The translations under genes were made by a program, and so were the position numbers. Source: Bacteroidia bacterium (GTDB lineage: Bacteria > Bacteroidota > Bacteroidia > JADZBD01). Taken from it: a stretch of DNA of 51,347 nt. The first letter of the stretch is position 1, and each line of letters begins with the position of its first letter. Location of the stretch: NCBI GenBank assembly GCA_020054095.1, contig JAGVMA010000076.1:1-51347 (forward strand), written 5' to 3'. Under the pieces are notes generated by a model. The model was not told where the DNA came from. It worked only from the letters and a program-made list of their open reading frames with translations, and ran no database searches. Positions 1 through 7,842 of this stretch are shown one piece after another.

Positions 1-53
1 AATTAAGAGTAAATAAAAATAAGTAGAGATTAGTTACTATAAAATAGTTTTAC

Positions 54-103
54 AAAAAGCCCCGTGTTCCTTCCTAAAGTTATGGATGACACGGGGCTTT
101 TTT
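54..103 (+). terminator. Rho-independent terminator of the gene upstream of the window
   Basis: A perfect 14-bp inverted repeat (54-67 with 89-102, core GCCCCGTGT/ACACGGGGC) surrounds a 21-nt loop and runs into a T tract. It precedes the ssb promoter, so it most likely ends a gene lying left of the window and separates it from ssb. Confidence 0.85.
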
Positions 104-119
104 AGTAATAGCTTTTTTT

Positions 120-127
120 TATCTTTG
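120..127 (+). promoter_or_regulatory. Bacteroidota -7 element for ssb
   Basis: TATCTTTG fits the TAnnTTTG -7 consensus of Bacteroidota housekeeping sigma factor. It sits 25 nt before the ssb ATG and just after the upstream terminator. No clear -33 TTG is visible at the expected distance. Confidence 0.55.
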
Positions 128-152
128 TTTTAATCATCAATAAGTAAAAAAC

Positions 153-569
153 ATGGGCGTAGGTGTAAACAAAGTAATATTAATAGGCAACTTAGGTAAA
201 GACCCCGAAGTGCGCCACCTCGATGGAGGCGCTACAGTAGCCAACTTCCCGATAGCAACTACCGAAACCTACAAAGACAGTGCAGGCAACCGCAAAGAAC
301 AAACCGAATGGCATAACATAGTGCTTTGGCGCAGCTTGGCCGAAGTAGCCGAAAAATATTTACGAAAAGGAACTCAAATATATTTAGAAGGCAAACTGCG
401 CACCCGCAGTTGGGACGATAAAGAAGGCAACAAACGCTACACCACCGAAGTAGTAGGCGAAACTTTTACCATCCTTAGTAAAAAACCTGCCGATACAAAT
501 AACACATCGGGTAACAGCCAAACCAATACCACCACCGATGCCGGAGACAGTGGCGATTTACCATTTTAA
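153..569 (+). CDS. ssb: Single-stranded DNA-binding protein
   Basis: This 138-residue protein coats single-stranded DNA during replication, repair and recombination. The OB fold occupies about residues 5-110 and opens with [16 protein letters not shown], the usual SSB start. The middle holds the EWHNIVLW strand and the YLRKG(T)[13 protein letters not shown] block. A low-complexity Asn/Thr linker follows. The chain ends GDSGDLPF, the acidic C-terminal tip that binds partner proteins. The ATG at 153 is the only start that keeps the first OB strand. The gene is followed 15 bp later by gldE, an order typical of Bacteroidota genomes. Identification is secure from the motifs. Confidence 0.96.
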   Translation: MGVGVNKVILIGNLGKDPEVRHLDGGATVANFPIATTETYKDSAGNRKEQTEWHNIVLWRSLAEVAEKYLRKGTQIYLEGKLRTRSWDDKEGNKRYTTEVVGETFTILSKKPADTNNTSGNSQTNTTTDAGDSGDLPF

Positions 570-584
570 AAACGCAAACCAGCT

Positions 585-1907
585 TTGGATCCCGACCCTT
601 TAAGTTACACTTTACTCCAATTAATTTTTACCGTAAAACCTTTTACCATGGGCAGCGGCATTGCACTCGCCATAATGCTCATTTTGCTTATTCTATCGGC
701 ATTGGTTGCCGCATCCGAAGTTGCTTTTTTTTCGCTCAAGCCTGCCGATATTGAATACCTGCAAGAAAACGAATCGCGCACTAATCGTGTTATTTTACAA
801 TTGCTCGAAAAACCAAAACGCCTGCTCGCTACACAACTTATTGCCATTAATTTTTTAAACATAGGTGTAGTAGTCATTTCTGAAATGGTGATGCACGAGC
901 AGTTCGATTTCTCTGACCGACCACTGCTTGGCTTTATGATACAAGTAGTAGTAGTTACGTTTTTAATATTGCTGGTGGCCGAAGTGGTGCCCAAAGTGTA
1001 TGCAAATAATCACGCTATTTCCACTGCATCGCTCATGGCATATCCCACTGTATTAATAGATAAACTATTGTGGCCTGTAAGTTCGTTGCTTATGGTTAGC
1101 ACTAATTTTATTGATAAGCGAATTAAAAAACGTGGCGTTAGTATTTCGGTTGAAGAATTATCGCACGCACTTGAGATTACCGATGACCCCGACACTACCG
1201 AAACCGAAAAAAAATTGCTCAAAGGCATTGTGCAGTTCGGCAACATGGATGTGAAACAGATAATGAAACAGCGGCTCGATGTAATTGCATTTGAGTACAA
1301 CACTAACTTCACCACACTTATTGAAAAAATTGTGAACTCCGGTTTTTCGCGCGTGCCTGTTTACAACCAATCGTTAGATAAAATTGCAGGCATACTTTAC
1401 ATCAAAGATTTATTACCACACCTTGATAAAAGCTCTGATTTTAAGTGGCAAGAACTTTTGCGCGAACCATTTTTTGTCCCCGAAAATAAAATGATTGATG
1501 ATTTGCTCCGCGAATTTCAAAGCAAAAAAATTCACCTTGCCGTGGTGGTTGATGAGTACGGAGGCACATCAGGCATAGTAACATTAGAAGATATTATTGA
1601 AGAAATTGTGGGCGAAATTAACGATGAGTTTGATGACGATGATTTGGTTTATTCTAAACTTGATGAGTACAACTATGTATTTGAAGGCAAAATATCGCTA
1701 AACGATTTAAGCCGAATTGTTGAAGTGGAAAGCGATGAATTTGAAAGCACCGGAGATGCCGATACCCTTGCCGGATTTATTTTAGAACAAACCGGAAAAA
1801 TTCCCGTAAAAGGCGAAAAAATAAAATTTCACGATTATGTGTTCACCATCGAATCGTCTGACAACAGAAAAATAAAACGCGTAAAAATTACATTGCCCAA
1901 TGATTAA
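585..1907 (+). CDS. gldE: Gliding motility-associated protein GldE (CNNM/CorC family)
   Basis: This is an inner-membrane protein of the hemolysin-C/CorC family, linked genetically in Flavobacterium to the gliding/T9SS lipoprotein GldD. About residues 20-190 form the DUF21 (CNNM) region with several membrane segments, for example around 22-45, 95-120 and 150-170. Two CBS repeats span about 205-330 (SGFSRVPVYN, VVVDEYGGTSGIVTLEDIIEEIVGEI). A CorC/HlyC transporter-associated domain covers about 345-435. The frame opens at a TTG codon (585) encoding MDPDP, a beginning I associate with GldE proteins. An ATG at 648 would remove 21 residues. The stop overlaps the gldD start by 8 bp, so the two are translationally coupled. 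Confidence 0.92.
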   Translation: MDPDPLSYTLLQLIFTVKPFTMGSGIALAIMLILLILSALVAASEVAFFSLKPADIEYLQENESRTNRVILQLLEKPKRLLATQLIAINFLNIGVVVISEMVMHEQFDFSDRPLLGFMIQVVVVTFLILLVAEVVPKVYANNHAISTASLMAYPTVLIDKLLWPVSSLLMVSTNFIDKRIKKRGVSISVEELSHALEITDDPDTTETEKKLLKGIVQFGNMDVKQIMKQRLDVIAFEYNTNFTTLIEKIVNSGFSRVPVYNQSLDKIAGILYIKDLLPHLDKSSDFKWQELLREPFFVPENKMIDDLLREFQSKKIHLAVVVDEYGGTSGIVTLEDIIEEIVGEINDEFDDDDLVYSKLDEYNYVFEGKISLNDLSRIVEVESDEFESTGDADTLAGFILEQTGKIPVKGEKIKFHDYVFTIESSDNRKIKRVKITLPND

Positions 1908-2481
1908 CAACCGAACAGTATTTTTTTTCCTTCTTCTTTCCTTCTTCGCATCATGCTCCGGTGACGAAACTGTAACACACAATCCGCGCGGCTATTTTCG
2001 TATCGATTTGCCCGAAAAAAAATATGTTCAATACCAAAACGATAGCTTCCCTTACTCGTTCCAATACCCTTCTTATGCCACCATTGAACCCTACAAAGGC
2101 AAGATAAACGAAAAATATTTTTTAAACATTAATTTTAATAAACTAAAAGCCAAGCTGCACCTTAGCTATAAAACGGTGAACAATAATTTACCCCAATTTT
2201 TAGAAGAAAGCCGTGGCATGGCAATGCAGCACCAGGTAAAAGCAAGCGCCTTAAAAGAAAACTTAGTTATAAACCTTAACTCAAAAGTATATGGCCTCAT
2301 TTACGAATTAGGCGGCAACACCGCATCATCACTCCAGTTTTATATCACCGATAGCACCAAAAATTTTATGCGCGGAGCACTCTATTTTTTCGCCCACCCT
2401 AATGCCGATTCCGTTGCACCCGTTTACGATTTCATCCGTACCGATATTTACCATATCATCGAAACTTTTAAGTGGGAGTAA
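1900..2481 (+). CDS. gldD: Gliding motility lipoprotein GldD
   Basis: This 193-residue lipoprotein is required for gliding and type IX secretion in Flavobacterium. The signal peptide (residues 1-18) ends in a lipobox with Cys19 (FFASCSG). The mature part begins with the family-typical NPRGYFRIDLPEKKYVQY and later has FPYSFQYPSYA, both characteristic of GldD. The length matches the family (about 185-195 residues). It overlaps the end of gldE by 8 bp, and the pair gldE-gldD after ssb is a conserved order. A 7-bp inverted repeat (2489-2495 with 2509-2515) lies just after the stop but lacks a T run, so it is only a weak terminator candidate. Confidence 0.95.
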   Translation: MINNRTVFFFLLLSFFASCSGDETVTHNPRGYFRIDLPEKKYVQYQNDSFPYSFQYPSYATIEPYKGKINEKYFLNINFNKLKAKLHLSYKTVNNNLPQFLEESRGMAMQHQVKASALKENLVINLNSKVYGLIYELGGNTASSLQFYITDSTKNFMRGALYFFAHPNADSVAPVYDFIRTDIYHIIETFKWE

Positions 2482-2582
2482 AGGAGTGTAGCTGTGTGAA
2501 ATATCATAACAGCTAAGCTAAAACAAAGATGGTAAAAAGCAAAAAATATATACCTAAAGATTTGGTGGAAAAATTGATCTTT

Positions 2583-2777
2583 TTAAGCCCTTGTAATGGC
2601 GTTAAAAGCATCTGTAATTTCTTTGCTATACATATTTCCGAAAGTGGAGAGGCACCATGCATAAAGCAACAGGCGCTCATCGGGTTTTATCCATTTCATG
2701 GCTTTGCTCAGCTCTTTTTTAAAAAGAAATTTATCAAAACTTACTTTTTGTAATATTTGCTTACTTAGTTCAAACAT
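2583..2777 (-). CDS. Conserved small Bacteroidota protein, function unknown
   Basis: A 64-residue protein begins MFELSKQILQKVSFDKFLFKK and continues with a WIKPDERLLLYAWCL segment. I recognise this as a small family seen in other Bacteroidota, without a known role. No signal peptide or membrane segment is visible, so it is probably cytoplasmic and helical. The ATG at 2777 was chosen over one 20 codons earlier because AGGAGG lies 5 nt before it, an unusually strong Shine-Dalgarno site for this phylum. The longer frame would add an unrelated leader. It stands alone between convergent or divergent neighbours. Confidence 0.75.
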   Translation of the reverse strand: MFELSKQILQKVSFDKFLFKKELSKAMKWIKPDERLLLYAWCLSTFGNMYSKEITDAFNAITRA

Positions 2778-2806
2778 TTTTACCTCCTGTTTTTTTAATA
2801 GCATAA

Positions 2807-2837
2807 CGAATGTAGTAAAATGAGCGTGCAAGCACAA
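2807..2837 (-). promoter_or_regulatory. Candidate promoter of the small conserved protein
   Basis: On the minus strand a -7-like TACATTCG (2807-2814) is preceded, after 20 nt, by a -33 TTG (2835-2837). TACATTCG differs from TAnnTTTG at one position. It lies 29 nt before the ATG at 2777, and the intervening leader carries the AGGAGG site. Confidence 0.4.
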
Positions 2838-2908
2838 TAAATATTCTCTAAAAAAATGTTAAATGTTAATAACTAAAATGTAAAATCTTAGTAATCGGGT
2901 ATTTAAAA

Positions 2909-3478
2909 TTATTCTTGCCAGCGGAATGTTTCTTGCTCAAGTCCGCATAAATCAACGATGCGGCTAACCACGGTGGTGGCAAATTGCTCAATGGTTGTTG
3001 GTTTGCTGTAAAATGATGGACTAGCCGGGCAAATTATCCCTCCGGCTTCGGTTACGGTTTTCATGTTATTAATATGAATGAGCGAAAGTGGAGTATCGCG
3101 TGTAACTAAAATTAATTTTCTGCGCTCTTTTAATATTACATCGGCAGTGCGTGTAGTTAAATCATTTGATACGCCCGATGCGATACGCGCCAATGTGCCC
3201 ATGCTGCATGGGCAAATTATCATTGTATTATATTTTGCCGAGCCGCTTGCAAATGGCGCATTAAAATCGTTTTTGTGATATAGTTGAAAGGGTATTTTCT
3301 CAAAATCGCGGTTGCCTAATTCTACTTGCCACACTTCTTTAGCATTATCGCTCATTACTAATGCCACTTGCTCAATTTGTGGTGAGAGCGATTGTAATTT
3401 TTCGAGCAACAGCTTTGCATAAATAGCACCGCTTGCACCGGTAATCGCCACTACTATTTTATGTTTATTCTGTTTCAT
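2909..3478 (-). CDS. ubiX: UbiX family flavin prenyltransferase
   Basis: The enzyme joins dimethylallyl phosphate to reduced FMN to make prenyl-FMN, the cofactor of UbiD-type decarboxylases. Seen: the N-terminal VVAITGASGAIYA flavin-binding loop (GASG at residues 14-17), CPCSMGTLARIASGVSNDL, the ADVILKERRKLILVTRDTPLS stretch and GGIICPASPSFYS, all hallmarks of UbiX. The length of 189 residues is normal. An ATG at 3490 would add four residues. Both starts overlap the end of the outer-membrane protein gene (stop at 3465), which indicates translational coupling. No ubiD is in the window, so the partner decarboxylase must lie elsewhere. Confidence 0.93.
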   Translation of the reverse strand: MKQNKHKIVVAITGASGAIYAKLLLEKLQSLSPQIEQVALVMSDNAKEVWQVELGNRDFEKIPFQLYHKNDFNAPFASGSAKYNTMIICPCSMGTLARIASGVSNDLTTRTADVILKERRKLILVTRDTPLSLIHINNMKTVTEAGGIICPASPSFYSKPTTIEQFATTVVSRIVDLCGLEQETFRWQE

Positions 3479-4091
3479 CGGTTTTGCCAAAAGTATAACG
3501 TATCATAAAAGTAAGCACATTGTTAGATGCGCCAAAGTTTAAGCGGTTAATGTTTATGGTTCCGCTGGCGTGTGGTCGCACAGGTATTGCCGAATAAGAA
3601 AAGCGCCAAATAATTTGTAGCTTTTCAGATGCGTTGTAACCAATGCCGGCATGAAAAGGTACTTCGTATTTTTTAAAAGGCTTTATTCCGGTTATGGGTA
3701 AATTGTTTGCTTCTTCATATACTTTAAACAAAACACCAAAGCCGGTGCCGGTTTCAAACGATAATCCTTTTTTGTATTTGTAACGGATAATGAGCGGGAC
3801 TTCTACATATTGTAGTCGCAAAAAATATTGATTAGGAAAATTAGTTTGCGGATTTTTGCGCGCCCCTTTTTCAGAATATAAAATACCAAACTCCCATTGC
3901 CACTTGGTGCTAATATCGTTATTGAGGTAAATACCGCCATATATGCCCGCTTTGTTGTAGCCGGCATAACTATCGCCATCAAATTGTGTTGCATTAATGC
4001 CCACGCACAAGCCGGCTTTAAATTTTTTTTGAGCAATTGCTGCATCGGTTAATGCAACTAAAACAAGCAGAAGAAAAATATTATTTTTCAC
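3465..4091 (-). CDS. PorT-like outer membrane beta-barrel protein
   Basis: This 208-residue protein has a signal peptide (about residues 1-20, ending AIAQ) followed by short amphipathic strands with alternating aromatic residues, as in the outer-membrane beta-barrel (PorT-like) family of Bacteroidota. Examples are WQWEFGILYSEKG, FLRLQYVEVPLIIRYKY and the closing strand FMIRYTFGK. A GTG at 4091 is preferred because it begins directly with a normal signal peptide and lies 7 bp after the dxs stop. Earlier ATGs would put 38 or fewer non-signal residues inside dxs. Substrate or partner is unknown. It sits between dxs and ubiX in one transcription unit. Confidence 0.72.
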   Translation of the reverse strand: MKNNIFLLLVLVALTDAAIAQKKFKAGLCVGINATQFDGDSYAGYNKAGIYGGIYLNNDISTKWQWEFGILYSEKGARKNPQTNFPNQYFLRLQYVEVPLIIRYKYKKGLSFETGTGFGVLFKVYEEANNLPITGIKPFKKYEVPFHAGIGYNASEKLQIIWRFSYSAIPVRPHASGTININRLNFGASNNVLTFMIRYTFGKTDETE

Positions 4092-4098
4092 AGTAAAA

Positions 4099-6030
4099 CT
4101 AAGCTGATAGTACTTTCTTCTTAAAGCGGAGCAACTTGCGTACTTCTTCGGCAATTGCTTTTTCATCGTAACCACATTCGGCATACAGTTCGGGTTGTTC
4201 GCCATGTTCTATTACACTATCGGGCATACCGAGGCGTTTTACTTGTGCACTATAATTATTATCGGCCATAAATTCTAATACAGCACTGCCCATGCCGCCA
4301 ATAATGCAGCCATCTTCAACGGTAATAATTTTTGTATGCGTTTTAAAAACTTCGTGTAATAAAACTTCGTCAATCGGTTTTGCAAAACGCATATCGTAAT
4401 GAGCTGCGCTTATGCCTTCTTTCTCTAATTCCTTTATTGCTTTAGTTACTATATTACCTATGTGTCCGATAGATAGTATCGCCAAATCATCGCCTGTTTT
4501 TATTTTTCGTCCCTTTCCAATTTCAATTTTCTGAAACGGGGTTTTCCATTCTGTCATTACCCCATTGCCGCGCGGGTAACGAATAGAGAAAGGCGATTTT
4601 ACTTCATCTAATTGAGCGGTGTACATGAGATTTCGGAGTTCTTCCTCGTTCATAGGAGCGCTTACAATCATATTTGGTATGCACCTGAAATAAGCTAAAT
4701 CGTAAGCGCCATGATGTGTAGGTCCATCAGCACCTGCAAGGCCGCCTCTGTCTAAACAAAAAACAACTTTTAGGTTTTGTATTGCAACATCGTGCACCAC
4801 CTGATCGTAAGCACGTTGCATAAACGATGAGTAAATATTGCAAAACGGAACAATCCCTTGCGTGGCAAGTCCGGCCGAAAAAGTAACAGCATGTTGCTCG
4901 GCAATGCCCACATCAAACGCACGTTGCGGCATTTTTTCCATCATAAATGTGAGTGAACAGCCGGTGGGCATAGCAGGAGTTACGCCCATTATTTTTTCGT
5001 TCATTTCGGCAAGTTCCACAATGGTGTGGCCAAAAACATCTTGGTATTTTGGTGGTTGTGGTTCTTTCGGAACTATTTTAATTATCTCGCCCGTATCTTT
5101 ATTAAATAAGCCAGGGGCGTGCCACACGGTTTGGTTTCCTTCTTCCGAAAATTTAAAACCTTTTCCTTTTTGGGTGAGTACGTGTAAAATTTTTGGTCCG
5201 GGAATATCTTTTAAATCGGCTAATATTTTTGTTACTCTGTCCACATCGTGCCCATCTACAGGGCCAAAATAGCGGAACTTTAGCGATTCAAACAAATTAC
5301 TTTGTTTCAGCAACGATGTTTTTACAGCGTTTTCAATCTTTGAAGCAATCTCTTGTGCATTGGGTCCAAATTTTGAAATTTTTCCGAGCAAGCGCCACAC
5401 TTCATCTTTTACTTTATTATACGTGTGCGATGTGGTAATATCGGTTAAGTATTCTTTTAAAGCGCCCACATTGGGGTCAATGCTCATGCAATTATCATTA
5501 AGCACTACCAGCAAATTAGCATTGGCAATGCCGGCATGGTTAAGTGCCTCGAATGCCATACCGGCTGTCATCGCACCATCGCCTATAACGGCTATTACAT
5601 TTCTGTTTTTTTCTTTTTTGTATTTGCTGGCTACTGCCATGCCCAGCGCTGTGGAGATGGATGTGGACGAGTGTCCCACACCCATTGTGTCATATTCACT
5701 TTCGCTCCTTTTCGGGAAACCGCTTATGCCTTTGTATTTACGATTGGTATGGAAATTTTTTCTGCGACCGGTTAATATCTTATGCCCATAAGCTTGGTGC
5801 CCCACATCCCACACTAATTGGTCGTGCGGAGTGTTAAACACATAATGTAATGCAACTGTGAGTTCTACCACGCCAAGTGATGCGCCAAAGTGTCCGCCTT
5901 TTTGTGATACCACATCAATAATATATTGCCTTAATTCTTTGCAAACTTGCGGCAGTTGTTCTGCCTGTAGTTTCCGCAAATCATCCGGATACTCAATTTT
6001 ACTTAATAGGTCGCCTGCGTTAAATTGCAT
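4099..6030 (-). CDS. dxs: 1-deoxy-D-xylulose-5-phosphate synthase
   Basis: This enzyme catalyses the first step of the MEP isoprenoid pathway, condensing pyruvate with glyceraldehyde 3-phosphate using thiamine diphosphate. The 643 residues match the family length. Seen: the N-terminal GGHFGASLGVVELTVALH block, the thiamine-binding motif GDGAMTAG (150-157), VDGHD, the IAEQHAVTFSAGLA segment around residue 380 carrying the catalytic Glu, and GGLAGADGPTHHG. The C-terminal transketolase domain ends with the usual GYDEKAIAEEV stretch. It is the first gene of a run that continues with the barrel protein and ubiX. Isoprenoid supply for quinones and for polyprenyl-phosphate sugar carriers would depend on it. 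Confidence 0.97.
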   Translation of the reverse strand: MQFNAGDLLSKIEYPDDLRKLQAEQLPQVCKELRQYIIDVVSQKGGHFGASLGVVELTVALHYVFNTPHDQLVWDVGHQAYGHKILTGRRKNFHTNRKYKGISGFPKRSESEYDTMGVGHSSTSISTALGMAVASKYKKEKNRNVIAVIGDGAMTAGMAFEALNHAGIANANLLVVLNDNCMSIDPNVGALKEYLTDITTSHTYNKVKDEVWRLLGKISKFGPNAQEIASKIENAVKTSLLKQSNLFESLKFRYFGPVDGHDVDRVTKILADLKDIPGPKILHVLTQKGKGFKFSEEGNQTVWHAPGLFNKDTGEIIKIVPKEPQPPKYQDVFGHTIVELAEMNEKIMGVTPAMPTGCSLTFMMEKMPQRAFDVGIAEQHAVTFSAGLATQGIVPFCNIYSSFMQRAYDQVVHDVAIQNLKVVFCLDRGGLAGADGPTHHGAYDLAYFRCIPNMIVSAPMNEEELRNLMYTAQLDEVKSPFSIRYPRGNGVMTEWKTPFQKIEIGKGRKIKTGDDLAILSIGHIGNIVTKAIKELEKEGISAAHYDMRFAKPIDEVLLHEVFKTHTKIITVEDGCIIGGMGSAVLEFMADNNYSAQVKRLGMPDSVIEHGEQPELYAECGYDEKAIAEEVRKLLRFKKKVLSA

Positions 6031-6125
6031 GTAAAAAATCTTATGCGAAGTTAATTAAATTACGCTAATGAAGGATGAACGGATTGGCGGGCAATAAATT
6101 GAGCGTTTAACAGAAATTAACAAAA

Positions 6126-6989
6126 CTATTTCTTTACAAATCGTTGCGAATTGTAAAAACCGCTGCCCGTTATTTCAATTAAATAAATACCCGCGTGTAA
6201 TGCTGATACATCAAAAGCGGTAGCATTGCCATAAGCTATTGAATTGGTTTTGCTGATTAATTCGCCTACGGAATTATAAATGCTCACAACAATTTTTTCG
6301 TTCAAGAAATCGCGAAAGCTGATGTTTATTTTTTCATTTACCGGATTGGGAAATACAATAAAATTATTTTCATAATTGTTTTCGGCTACACCCGTGCAGC
6401 TATTCCACAATGTATCGTAAGCGGTGCTCACGCAAGTTAAAATATCGGTAGTGGTAACACTATAAATGCCGGGCTGTGTTACTTGTATGGTTGCAGTGGT
6501 ATCGCCAGTGGACCACGAGTAAGAAACAGCAGGGTTAACGGCAAAAAGCGTAACGGTATCGCCAGGGCATATATAATTGCTTGGTGGCACTTGTGTAATT
6601 TGGTTTAGCAGTGGCGATTGGGTAATTATTACAGTATTTGGGCTTGCGCTTCCGGTATCCACAGGGTTACTTGCAATTACGCGTATGCGATATAAAAAAC
6701 TAAAATTGGTGTTTTGCGGAATGGTAGCGAAAATTACACCACTTGTAAACCAAGTAATATTCCCAATGTTAACGGGATTAGAAAATTGCCCAAACATATC
6801 TGATAACTGCGCTGTAAACACATTTCCGAAATTATAATTACCACCCGTTACCGTGAATGGAACCACCACCGTGCCACCGGCACATGTAGATAGTTGCAAA
6901 ACACTATCAGTAGTTAAAGTGGGCTGAGCAAATGTGTAAGTCGTTAACGTAATTAATAGTACAGTAAATATTTTTTTAAGCATTAACAT
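6126..6989 (-). CDS. Secreted protein with Ig-like region and T9SS type A sorting domain
   Basis: This 287-residue cargo protein of the type IX secretion system has a signal peptide (about 1-21, TYTFAQ). The middle resembles the PKD/Ig-like repeats of Bacteroidota surface proteins (ICPGDTVTLFA, VSYSWSTGDTTATIQVTQPG, around 130-190). The C-terminal sorting domain covers about 207-287, with FPNPVNEKINISF, VSIYNSVGELI and AGIYLIEITG, and it ends in a basic strand RFVKK. An alternative ATG lies two codons inside. No enzymatic domain is recognised, so a structural or adhesive role at the cell surface is likely but unproven. Confidence 0.85.
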   Translation of the reverse strand: MLMLKKIFTVLLITLTTYTFAQPTLTTDSVLQLSTCAGGTVVVPFTVTGGNYNFGNVFTAQLSDMFGQFSNPVNIGNITWFTSGVIFATIPQNTNFSFLYRIRVIASNPVDTGSASPNTVIITQSPLLNQITQVPPSNYICPGDTVTLFAVNPAVSYSWSTGDTTATIQVTQPGIYSVTTTDILTCVSTAYDTLWNSCTGVAENNYENNFIVFPNPVNEKINISFRDFLNEKIVVSIYNSVGELISKTNSIAYGNATAFDVSALHAGIYLIEITGSGFYNSQRFVKK

Positions 6990-7082
6990 GGGGTAATTAT
7001 TTTGTGTGGCTAAAATATGCTAATTAAGTTGATACACAATATCTTGAATAAAAAATCGTTAGTCATTGTTCGGTAAAAAAAC

Positions 7083-7090
7083 TATTTTTG
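7083..7090 (+). promoter_or_regulatory. Candidate -7 element for the GT2 gene
   Basis: TATTTTTG matches TAnnTTTG and lies 8 nt before the preferred ATG at 7099, implying a very short leader. No convincing -33 TTG is seen at 19-21 nt spacing. Confidence 0.35.
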
Positions 7091-7098
7091 ATGCCCTT

Positions 7099-7833
7099 AT
7101 GGAGATTAAAAAATTATCAATTGTAATACCGGCTTATAACGAAGCCAAAACCATACACCTTATTTTAAATAAAGTGTTGGCGGTTAAATTACATAACGAT
7201 ATTGAGAAGGAAATTATCATTGTAAACGATTGCTCAAAAGACAATACAAAAGAAGTAGTTGAAAAATACATTGCCGAACATCAGGGTAGCAATATTCGTT
7301 TATTTAATCAGGAATACAACCAAGGCAAAGGTGCTGCGCTGCACAAAGGCATTTCATTAGCAACAGGCGAATACTTGGTAATACAAGATGCCGATTTAGA
7401 ATACGACCCTGCCGAATACAATATTTTATTAAAACCCGTAATTGATGGATTTGCCGATGTGGTTTACGGTTCCAGGTTTATGGGAGGCAAGCCACACCGC
7501 ATTTTATTTTTCTGGCACACTATAGGCAATAAATTTTTAACTCGCTTATCTAACATGTTTACCAATTTGAATTTAACCGACATGGAAACGTGCTACAAAT
7601 TATTTAAAACCGAAATAGTACAAAAGTTAAAACTGAAAGAAAAGCGTTTTGGTTTTGAGCCCGAAGTTACCTCGCGAATTTCGCGCGTACCCAATATTCG
7701 TATTTATGAAGTAGGCATATCTTATTACGGCCGCACTTACGAAGAAGGAAAAAAAATTGGCTGGAAAGATGGCTTCAGAGCTATTTATTGCATTACCAAG
7801 TTTGGTATATTTGATCGTAAACCGTTTAAATAA
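7099..7833 (+). CDS. Family 2 glycosyltransferase, polyprenyl-phosphate sugar synthase type
   Basis: This 244-residue GT-A enzyme resembles dolichyl-phosphate mannose/glucose synthases. It probably loads a sugar from a nucleotide donor onto undecaprenyl phosphate at the inner face of the cytoplasmic membrane. Seen: the start [35 protein letters not shown], a DxD motif ([11 protein letters not shown], Asp97 and Asp99) and the acceptor-loop text YGSRFMGG. No C-terminal membrane pair is present, unlike GtrB-type relatives. The ATG at 7099 is preferred over a TTG at 7066. It heads a row of GT-C-like membrane proteins that could use its lipid-linked sugar as donor. The exact sugar is unknown. Confidence 0.88.
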   Translation: MEIKKLSIVIPAYNEAKTIHLILNKVLAVKLHNDIEKEIIIVNDCSKDNTKEVVEKYIAEHQGSNIRLFNQEYNQGKGAALHKGISLATGEYLVIQDADLEYDPAEYNILLKPVIDGFADVVYGSRFMGGKPHRILFFWHTIGNKFLTRLSNMFTNLNLTDMETCYKLFKTEIVQKLKLKEKRFGFEPEVTSRISRVPNIRIYEVGISYYGRTYEEGKKIGWKDGFRAIYCITKFGIFDRKPFK

Positions 7834-7842
7834 TATTTCATA

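Noticed and set aside
2529-2753. Plus-strand frame of 74 codons
   Set aside because: It overlaps the minus-strand small protein that has a recognisable family pattern, promoter and Shine-Dalgarno site. The plus-strand text has no conserved features.
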